From: Pyricularia pennisetigena
Taxonomy: Eukaryota > Ascomycota > Sordariomycetes > Magnaporthales > Pyriculariaceae
NCBI RefSeq assembly: GCF_004337985.1
Contig: NC_043742.1
Coordinates: forward strand, 62,001 to 126,000
Reading direction: 5' to 3'
DNA: 64,000 bases
In this document: in pieces, positions 55,801-64,000 of the stretch
Layout of the letters: every line of letters begins with the position of its first letter
Position numbering within the stretch: position 1 is the first letter of the stretch
The notes under the pieces: model-generated
Databases searched by the model: none
What the model was told of the DNA's origin: nothing
What the model saw: only the letters and a program-made list of their open reading frames with translations
Made by a program: the position numbers and the translations under genes

Positions 55801-58381
55801 TGCAGTTGACACATCTTTGATCACCACGAGCGAGATCCGCAATTTCTCCGCCATCAGTCACGAGGCTCTGATCTCATTGAAGACCAACATGGCTTGGTTG
55901 GCAATGTCAATTGTCAACGTCGCAATGTTTGTCTTTGGTGGTGATTATACGACCAAGGCAGCTACAAGTGTTTCATTCATGGGCAACATGACTGACGCCA
56001 CTGTTGAGATTCTCAAAGGGGTGCCAGCTGTGCTCACAAACCCGAGCTCTTGGGTCATCAACATCAACCCTGCGGGGCCGTCGCAGCCTGTCAGCCCTGC
56101 TTTGGCTCACTGGAGCGGAACCGACAGGCTCTGGGCTACGTTGGTCGGTTACTTGGTCGTCTGCCTCGTTGCAGCGATCTATTTGCACCATGGTAGACCC
56201 CTGAGCTCCAGCCAGGCTGGCCAAGAGCGCGAGGCCTCGCTCATTGACGCACTGAACCAGGGCAGTGGTGTGATGAAGGTGATACTGATCATCGGGATCG
56301 AGATGCTCATATTCCCTCTCTACTGTGGCTTACTCCTGGATGCGGCGCTTCTTCCACTTTTTGAGAACACCACTCTAAAGTCAAGACTGCTCTTCACCTA
56401 CAACTTCCCTCTCACTTCCCTCTTTGTGCACTGGTTCGTTGGCACGGGGTACATGTTTCACTTTGCCCTGTTCGTTTCCATGTGCCGCAAGATCATGCGC
56501 AAAGGTGTATTGTGTAGGTGTCCTCAAAATCATTTTGCCCCCATCTGACCAATTAATTGGTGCCCATTCTAACATGACAATTTAGATTTTATCCGGGACC
56601 CTGACGATGCCGAATTTCACCCTGTTAGAGACGTACTCGAGCGAAACGTCACAACACAACTTCGCAAAATTCTTTTCTCCGCCTTCGTGTATGGCGCTCT
56701 GGTCATAGTGTGTTTGGGAGGTGTGGTTTGGGGACTGTGGGCCTTCCTGCCCAACGTGCTCCCCATTCACTACTCGTCGAACGAGCCGGTGCTTGAGTTC
56801 CCGATCGACCTGCTCTTTTACAACTTCCTCATGCCCCTCGCACTCAATTTTTTCAAGCCGAGCGACGGTCTGCATGAAATGTACACATGGTGGTTCCGAA
56901 AGTGCGCCAGAGCGTTGCGCATCACGTGGTTTCTGTTTGGAGAACGCAAGGTGGACGAAGAAGGCATCTTGTTGCTTGCGCCCGACTCGGAGCACCGCCG
57001 TCTTCCCCTCTGGCGCAGGCTTTTCTTGGAGGTAGACGAGACAGGCCAAGTCGTGCCTAGGAGATGGAAGGGGCTTTTCGACGAGGGCAAAAGCAAGCCC
57101 GGCCCAGAGATCACAAAGGAGGAGATGAGGGCCTTCAACAAACAGAGAGCAGCACTTATCGAGTCCAAGCAGCTCATCCCAGATGGGCGGTTCGTGCTCA
57201 CTCCGGCGTCTGATCAGGTCAAGATCCCCAAAGGCAAGCAGGTCTTTTGGGAAGTGTCAGAAAACGAGGTTGGGACCGACACACCATCAGACGAGGCTGC
57301 GACCGGCCCTCCAGATCTGTACACGTCGAAACAGTATCAGCTGGTGTACGTTCCGCCACATTTCCGGGCTCGTGTCTTCCTGTTCATCCTGTCGATCTGG
57401 GTGTTTGCGGCCGTCACAGGCGTCAGCTTCACCATCATTCCGCTCATATTCGGTCGGCATGTGTTCAAGATGCTCATCCCTTCGTACATTCGCACAAACG
57501 ACATCTACGCGTTCAGCATTGGCGTTTATATCCTTGGGACTTTGGCGTATGGGATTTTGCACTACGAAAGCCTCTGTTCCAAGGTCAGAAAACGGACAAG
57601 GGCCTTGGCTGCTGCTGCGGCCGAAAGCTCGGTGACCAAGAAGGCGATGGGCCTCATTGCGCACGGCCTTCGGCTGATGTATACATACACAATCGTGCTG
57701 ATTGTCTTCCCGCTCCTTGTTGCTTCGCTCATGGAGCTCTACTGTCTCATCCCCTTGGATACGTACATGTATCTCGCCGTCTATTCAGGGACAGCCGCCG
57801 GCGATCCGTCGGCCAACAAAAACCTCGAGCATGCCGTCACTGCTGACTCCTCGGATGACCGGCACACGGTCCGTGTGGTCCAGGCGTGGACCATTGGCTT
57901 GCTGTACCTAAAGTTGGGAGCGCGAATCATCAGGGTGTGGCGGCCTGATTCGCGGCCTGCCCTCGCCGTGCGAGCAGTGTTCCGCAGGGGCTGGCTCCAC
58001 CCCAACGTTGGAGTTCTCACGCGAGCTTTCGTGATTCCTGGGCTGTTATTTTCGGGCGTGGCAATCATGGGGCCGCCTGCGGCCGCGAATGCGTTTATGG
58101 CATACACAGGCGTTGGGATTGAGGATGCGCGCATGGCCATTGTGGTCAACCGGCTGAGTTTCCCAACTGCCGCGCTGATGGCGTTGATGGGGAGCGTGGC
58201 GTGGGCTACGATGGATGTTTTCATGTCATGGAGGGTGAGGATTCGAGATGAGGCGTACTTGATTGGAGAAAGGCTGCATAACTTTGGTTCTGGCGCGCCG
58301 CAACACAACCATCACTCGGCTACTCAGAGTGGCAGTGTTGGGGGTGGAGCGGGAAGGGTAGCCTGGCGCGAGGGGAGATAG
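52856..58381 (+). CDS. Doa10/SSM4-type RING-CH E3 ubiquitin ligase (MARCH6-like)
   Basis: Two exons, 52856-56513 and 56586-58381, 1817 aa. ATG at 52856 opens MAQPLADAVL. A RING-CH (C4HC3) finger spans residues 54-100: CRIC, then CKC, VHQDC, then CELC. Multiple TM helices follow (LVWLRAGLVISIWLIWLPYL and others). A long disordered acidic loop (about 350-860, ending DLDLDDDEDSDSEDEDDED) separates the first TM group from the rest. The intron falls in KGVL-Y-FIRDPDD, a well-conserved Doa10 segment; PVRDVLERNVTTQLRKI follows. About 14-16 TM helices in all. Doa10 sits in the ER and inner nuclear membrane and tags soluble and membrane proteins carrying C- or N-degrons for ERAD, with Ubc6/Ubc7. The RING and the conserved RDPDD/TM regions are intact. 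Confidence 0.95.
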
Positions 58382-58464
58382 AAGGGCAGGCAGCCTTGTG
58401 GTTTGCACTGTGGCCCGGCGATAAATGATAATCATCTGGAACCTAGTACATTTCTTCTCCTGAT

Positions 58465-58467
<3 letters not shown>

Positions 58468-58511
<44 letters not shown>
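58468..58511. repeat. T(44) homopolymer
   Basis: Uninterrupted run of 44 T, 87 bp after the stop codon of the Doa10-type gene. It is the longest of many in the window. Confidence 0.95.
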
Positions 58512-58513
<2 letters not shown>

Positions 58514-59903
58514 CGATACTGGCGTTTGGTCAGATGAGGCGTTTGGGATGCACAGACAGTTCCTTTCTTTTTTTTCTTATTCTTGTTTTCTTCTGTCCCT
58601 CTCCCGTTCCAGCCCTATTCGTGGCACATGAACATTTCATCATCATCTCTCTTGGCATCACGCATATACGGAGCAAACATCGGTTTGGATGGCGGCGTTT
58701 TTTTTTGGGGTGAACAAATGCCCAGTAGTTTTCTCTGTTAGGGGGGAAGGGTCCTCGTGTGGTTTGTTTTCCTTGATATGGGCGAAGGCGATGGGCATAT
58801 TCCAACGGAATTCCTTACCTTGGGGCTGTTTATTCAGGAGGGCTTGTCGGACGGTGCAACATGCAAACCAGACAAAACAGATGGAGAAATCCTCGACGCA
58901 CAAACTTGGTTCGGTCAATGACTAGAGCACGCATCGATAGAAAATATATCACTAGCATTGAATAGGCTGTATCTGCTTATCTTTTGGTGGAGCATGTCTG
59001 CGACACGGAAGGCGCATGTTGGATGCCAAGGCCTGTCAACGCGCTGGGCAGCATGCGACTGGAAGTGTCTTGGCGTGTTGCTTGCGGGTCTGTTTCCGCT
59101 TGTTGAGGTGGTATTACCATCAAGGTGGTTCCAACGGTTCGTTTTGGCTTTGGCTGTGGCTATCACTATCGAATTTTTAGGCGGTTTGGGCAGCAACAAG
59201 GGCACTTTTCGGTTCCTCCTCCATGGGATAAAACAACATGGCATTTCGTTCCGGTACCCACTCGCTGCCCGGCCCTCCAATACAACCGTTTTGTAAAACC
59301 CGGCTATCAGCGGGTCGTACACAATACGGAGCATACGGGGGGTTTGAGGGGGGGGGCTATTTACCACAGTACCAGAAATCGATACTTCTGCGTGCGTTGG
59401 ATGTTAATTGGATAGGTGGGAACACTTGGCCCGAAAGAGTAGGGATGCGCAAGGCTTTTGAGGTTTCATGGGGAAATCAATCACAAAGAATGGGATTTGC
59501 ATTTTTCTATTTTTTTTCTTCTTCGCTTTGTCCCCTTTTTTTTTTGTTTTTTTCTTTCCTTTTTCTTTTGCTCGAGAGCCGTGTCGAGAGTAGGCCCGAC
59601 TTTGAGCAGGGAAAGACGACGCGGATCGGCACAAACAGCTTATACCTTGTCCCGGCGTTCGCCGTTGTCGACGCACCGGCGTGGGGCAGCTCTTGGCACG
59701 GGGGCTTTCCAAATACCGGGTAGTGATTGATTATTAATTAATACTTGGGCAAGAAGACGCGGGCACGTGCTGAAGACTGAATGAAGACTGGGGAAAGAGA
59801 AAAAAAGAGTCGGGTGTTGATAATAGACGAACGATGAACAAATTTCGGATCGCGCACTGGAAATCGCAGGCAAGAAATGACGAAAATGGAAATTAAGGTA
59901 GAA

Positions 59904-59939
<36 letters not shown>

Positions 59940-61257
59940 CCCTCTCTCTTTTTTTTTTGATTGACTGGCAGATACGTGATACGTGCTGAAGTCGAGGTTG
60001 TTTTAGTGGCGGAAGAGAATTGGGATGAAGATCACAAAAGATCGAATCCGCGGTTAGTTCGACGTGTGCTTTGATCGCAGACGACACAATACGCAGTTTT
60101 GGCCTGATAACATGGGATAGTTATTTTTTTATTTTTTTATTTTTTGTTGATCTTCGGGTTTTCCTATTTTATTTTCTTTTATTTTATCTTACTTTGCAAT
60201 TTTCCTACCTAGATAGGAGTAGTTACGTAGTTGTCAAGGAGCAGGGCATCCCAACATGTACTGGCTAGTACAGAGGCTAATAGTTTATAAATAAATGACA
60301 GGGCGTGAGTGCTAGGGAACCAGGGCGAATCAAATTCTTTTGACGTCTGGATTGACTTTTTTTGTTTTTGTTTTTTTTTTTTTGTTTCTGGGTGCTGTCA
60401 GGCTGCTTGTGCTAGCTGCCAAGCTAGCAGGCTGATTGAAAGCCGTAGCTGAAATGACACGGTGCCTTAGCTGAAAGCAAGGGGCCCGGCGCAAACGAAT
60501 CATGGGCAACGCAGGCATTTTATTTTATTTTTTCTCTTTTTTTATTCCCCCCCACTTCACTGTACCTACCTACCTGCTTCAACTGATAAGGAACCAGGTC
60601 GTTCGCGGCAGGCTGTGGTCTTGGCAAAACGACCCGAGGCCTCACCGAAACGACGGGAAACAAGCTTCCTACAAGCATGTTCCTTCTTGGCAGCAGTAAA
60701 CGATCTCCAGGATCTTCTGCCGCTTTGCCCGGTGGGGCTATTTCCGGGGCTCGTCCAGATTTCAAGTCGACGTTTTGCCCGAGTCGGGCTGGGCCGCGTC
60801 GACGTGGGTTTTCCCAGCTGTGTTTCTCGATCTGGCTCCATGCAATTTCAACGCATATTAACGTAATTGCTGCAATGACTTGCAATGTTGCTATTTATTT
60901 ATTTTTTCCGTTTATTCGTATACTCATATATCTTTTTAATGCTGTAGAAAGAAAAAAAGCAACAAAGAAAATAACCTTTAAATTTTATGCAATCTTTTAT
61001 CGGGTTGGTTTATTTTATTTCATGGTATTTTTTTTACCCTAAGCTGTTGATCACTATACCGGCTTTAATCATGATAATCTACCACTAATAGCCAGCAGCA
61101 TCGGTCTAATCACAGCTTTGGTTGAGTCTAACCAAGTCCATCGCTTGGCTCTTGGCTTCTGGAACCCAAAACGAACAAAATCTACCGCTGGCGATGGCCC
61201 ACAAAAACACAGGGTAGTGTTTCTAAACCTGTATGCATACCTGTTACTTGCCTGCCT

Positions 61258-61296
61258 GTCTACCTACCTACCTACCTACCTACCTACCTACCTACT
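61258..61296. repeat. (TACC)n tetranucleotide array
   Basis: About nine TACC units in a row. The same tetramer, and its TAGG complement, recurs singly in many intergenic parts of this window. Confidence 0.9.
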
Positions 61297-62223
61297 AACC
61301 TACTTATCACCGCAGATCATGCAGCGGCCCGGATAAGAGGTTCTCCCATGGGGCCCCGAGTAGCAGGTACAGTACAGTACCGCACAACACGGTGATTCTG
61401 CACCCAAATGCCCCTCCCATCCGATGTATAATTGCACGGAGCCAGACGGAGAGCAGCAAACAAACACTGGCCTGCCTCAAGTCTGCTTTATTACTGAGTC
61501 ATCGTAATGTACCACGACATGCTAGCCCCAAAGCACTGTAAGCTCGGACTATCTTCACAACTTCTCAAGTGAGTGGGTCTTGCTTGACCTTACCACTGCC
61601 CCCCCTATCCCATTTTTAAGTGGACACCTGCCCGGCAAACGTATAGGCAAGCTTCGAGATGGTCTTGGCGCAGTTGCGGCCGGACGTCAGGGCAAGATTG
61701 GACGAGCATCATCACTCATCGAGTCGTGGCTGTACGCAGTGCGGACACGGTGATGATCTACCAAGTGGATAGGGGCATCAAAGCCTGTACCAGGAGCAAG
61801 TGGAGGTCCGCTCCGATTCAACATCAGAGCCTTTGGGGGGGGCCTTGGGCAGAAAAGATCAATCTACCTGGTCTTTTAGATTTAACGCTACTCCATCCTC
61901 TCCCATGCTCCTCTAATCTTGGCCTTCCCGAAATTCTGACAGATGCAGGCATCTGGCTGTCTTTGCTTGGATTGCGTTATCCCTCTATTCCCTCCTCTCG
62001 TTTGTTGTACTAATATACTTTGGGGGGTGGTGCCTATTTTACCACTACTCTTCTTTTTTTTCGGCCGGCCGACTGATTTTATAAGTTTCACTCAACCCGG
62101 GTGTACCTTTCGTACGAGAGGAATATATACACATCATATTAAAAAAAAACAAGAATAAAAAAAAAAAAAAAAAACTAGAAAACCCAAAAGCCACACAACA
62201 AAAAACAAAACAAAAAAAAAACC

Positions 62224-62256
<33 letters not shown>

Positions 62257-62306
62257 AAAAAAGCCACACAACAAAACGGTCATACGCAACATAGTCTGTC
62301 GTCATC

Positions 62307-63761
62307 ATGTCTTCGCAAGGTTATAACGACCCGGCTCGCCCGTTACCACCCATACCGCAGCTTCGGTTCGATGAGAACAAGGAGATCAGGCCTCATCCAG
62401 GACCGCACCAGTTCTCACGCTCACCATCTTGGGAAACGCTCCAGGACCAAATGTATATCAACAGCTCCAGCTCATCATCTCTACGTGACGGCAACGAAGG
62501 CCACAGCAACATGAACAACCACGGAGACACAGACATTGAGAAGTTGGTGGACAGGACTGCCCGCAGCAGTCAGAGCATAACACAGCACGGAGATGACCAG
62601 CACCATGGACACGCCAACGGCGACGAGCCCCGGCCGAAACTGGGCTGGAAGGCGCGGATGCATCACTTCACCTGGGCTTGGTTCACTCTCCCCATGAGTA
62701 CTGGTGGTTTGTCACTCCTCATCTTCGCCCAGCCTAATCAGTTCCCAGGCCTCAGGTCGATTGGCCTGGCGGTATACATCATCAACCTCATCATATTTAC
62801 CTGTGTCTTCAGCTCCATGGTCGTACGCTTCTTTCTTCATCCCGGGGACTTCAGCGCCTCGATGAAGCACCGCCGCGAAGGTTTCTTCTTCCCCACCTTC
62901 TTCTTGAGCATTGCTACCCTCATCACCAGCACGCATAGATATGCCATTCCAGACAACGACGTGACCCTCAACTGGTTCATCCAGGCCGTGTTTTGGGGAT
63001 ATTTGGTTGCCACTCTGATGCTGGCCATCGGTCAGTACAGCTACGTCTTCGGGGCCCAGACCCACGGGTTGCAGACCATGATGCCCACCTGGATCCTGCC
63101 CATCTTCCCCATCATGCTGTCGGGCACCATCGCCTCCGTCATCGCCGGCACGCAGCCCACCATCTCGGCCGTTCCCATAGTCGTGGCTGGTCTCATCTGC
63201 CAAGGGCTGGGGATGCTGGTCAGCATGATGATGTATGCGCACATGGTGGGTCGGTTGATGGCCGGTACCCTGCCGGACCGGGAGCACCGCCCTGGTCTGT
63301 TCATGTGCGTCGGCCCTCCTGCCTTTACCGCCCTGGCCGTGGTAGGCATGGCCAACAACATCCCTGCAGACTTTGACATACGCCTCAGCGGCGTCATCAC
63401 CCCCGGCTCCCCGGGCATGGGCGAGAAGGCCGTCGTGCAGATACTGGCCTACATGTTGGGCACTTCCCTCTGGGGCCTGAGCCTCTGGTGGTTCGGCATC
63501 GCCGTCATCGCCGTGGTCCGGTCGCCGCCCAAGGACTTTCACCTGGGCTGGTGGGCCATGGTCTTCCCCAACACGGGCTTCATCCTCGCCACCATCTCGC
63601 TCGGCAAGGCGTTCGGGAGCGACGCCGTCGGCTGGGTGGCCACGGGCATGTCCATTTGCTTGCTTTGCATGTACCTGTTTGTTCTATTTCACCACGTCAA
63701 AGCCGTCATCAACCAGGACATCATGTACCCTGGCAGGGATGAGGATTATGCGGATCACTGA
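62307..63761 (+). CDS. TDT-family transporter (malate/C4-dicarboxylate or sulfite type)
   Basis: Single exon, 484 aa. A polar His/Ser/Asn-rich N-terminus of about 115 residues precedes ten likely TM helices of the tellurite-resistance/dicarboxylate transporter (TDT) family. Family landmarks are HHFTWAWFTLPMSTGGLSLL at the first TM, VVRFFLHPGDF, the HPGD-type loop, TWILPIFPIMLSGTIAS, MFVGPPAF-like MCVGPPAFTAL and GWWAMVFPNTGF. Fungal members include Mae1 malate permease and Ssu1 sulfite exporter; VFPNTGF and the overall size fit both. Which substrate is used cannot be told from the sequence. An A-rich, (AAC)n leader lies just upstream. The gene is unbroken. Confidence 0.9.
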   Translation: MSSQGYNDPARPLPPIPQLRFDENKEIRPHPGPHQFSRSPSWETLQDQMYINSSSSSSLRDGNEGHSNMNNHGDTDIEKLVDRTARSSQSITQHGDDQHHGHANGDEPRPKLGWKARMHHFTWAWFTLPMSTGGLSLLIFAQPNQFPGLRSIGLAVYIINLIIFTCVFSSMVVRFFLHPGDFSASMKHRREGFFFPTFFLSIATLITSTHRYAIPDNDVTLNWFIQAVFWGYLVATLMLAIGQYSYVFGAQTHGLQTMMPTWILPIFPIMLSGTIASVIAGTQPTISAVPIVVAGLICQGLGMLVSMMMYAHMVGRLMAGTLPDREHRPGLFMCVGPPAFTALAVVGMANNIPADFDIRLSGVITPGSPGMGEKAVVQILAYMLGTSLWGLSLWWFGIAVIAVVRSPPKDFHLGWWAMVFPNTGFILATISLGKAFGSDAVGWVATGMSICLLCMYLFVLFHHVKAVINQDIMYPGRDEDYADH

Positions 63762-64000
63762 TTCATGCCTATTTTTGTTTTGGGGGTCTTTTTTTTTTTT
63801 ATCCACTCTGACAAGTTTTTTTTTTTTTTTTTTTTTTTTTTTGGGCGTGTGCAGGGGCAGATTTTTGACTGAGAGAGAGAGAGAGAGAGAGGGCCTTGGT
63901 GTTTGGAAAGTTTTGTTTCACTGCTGATTTCGTCATTTCATAATTTCTTTAATTTCTTTTGTCATAGCGTGCATCACTTCTGGCTTGGGATCCAGAACAG
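63762..64000. other. 3' flank with T(27) and (GA)n
   Basis: T(27) at 63816-63842 and a (GA)n run near 63871-63890 follow the transporter stop. No further gene is visible before the window ends. Confidence 0.7.

Larger units (their letters stand above)
58382..62306. other. 3.9-kb intergenic region rich in poly-T
   Basis: T(44) at 58468-58511 and T(32) at 59908-59939, plus many shorter T-rich stretches and a (TACC)n array at 61258-61296. A frame at 58958-59296 (plus) is hydrophobic but has no support. Just before the next gene, 62150-62262 is A-rich with an (AAC)n run (about 62231-62258), probably leader. Confidence 0.55.

Noticed and set aside
58958..59296. 112-codon hydrophobic plus-strand frame
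   Set aside because: Apparent helices come from T-rich sequence; no family match or neighbour exon.
62712..63542. 276-codon minus-strand frame opposite the TDT gene
   Set aside because: Gly/His/Asp-rich antisense shadow of a GC-rich membrane-protein exon.
1..64000. tRNA genes, rRNA, CRISPR arrays, viral insertions
   Set aside because: I looked by eye for TTCGA-type T-loops with matching stems, rRNA-like blocks and spaced direct repeats and found none that hold up. A tRNAscan-SE/Infernal run would be decisive for tRNAs.

Overview
The window is nuclear DNA of a filamentous ascomycete, most likely a sordariomycete. Genes carry short introns (about 50-110 bp, one of 343 bp) with GT-AG borders. 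The families are typical of Pezizomycotina: a rhodopsin-like 7TM protein, a GMC alcohol oxidase, a P450, a HeLo-like/kinase-like protein and an X325/Bim1-like GPI protein. A Magnaporthales-type origin is an impression from overall style only, not a demonstrated assignment. Intergenic DNA is rich in long poly-A/T tracts and in copies of a TACCTAGGTA-type motif.

Layout. 1-2.6 kb: very AT-rich, RIP-like repeat remnant with inverted ends and a diverged tandem duplication. 4.2-5.9 kb: Pth11/SAT4-type rhodopsin-domain protein (-). 6.9-8.5 kb: M20 amidohydrolase (+). 8.8-11.6 kb: peroxisomal alcohol oxidase (-), 9 exons, one GC-AG intron. 14.3-17.2 kb: secreted PA-domain subtilase (-). 19.0-19.4 kb: mitochondrial BolA (+). 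20.9-22.5 kb: MCT-like MFS transporter (+). 23.8-27.9 kb: a 1334-aa protein that appears to join a HeLo-like helical region, a pseudokinase-like domain and a trypsin-like protease domain (+). 28.2-28.6 kb: small secreted acidic protein (-). 29.1-31.1 kb: ferric reductase (-). 33.0-33.8 kb: X325/Bim1-like GPI protein (+). 34.4-36.7 kb: arginyl-tRNA synthetase with two possible starts (+). 36.7-41.8 kb: 5 kb without a convincing gene. 41.8-43.8 kb: cytochrome P450 (+). 46.7-50.6 kb: 1235-aa Ala/Ser-rich protein of the type usually mislabelled 'transcription factor hoxa13' (-). 52.9-58.4 kb: Doa10/SSM4-type RING-CH ubiquitin ligase (+). 62.3-63.8 kb: TDT-family malate/sulfite-type transporter (+).

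There is no sign that these genes form one pathway. Housekeeping genes (ArgRS, BolA, Doa10) are mixed with secreted or membrane genes that plausibly act in nutrition or host/environment contact (subtilase, ferric reductase, Bim1-like, rhodopsin-like, transporters, alcohol oxidase). The most unusual gene is the HeLo-like/pseudokinase/protease fusion, which looks like a fungal cell-death or immunity effector. Exon structures were deduced by hand from reading frame, splice consensus and family conservation, and in each gene the joined exons sum to a whole number of codons.
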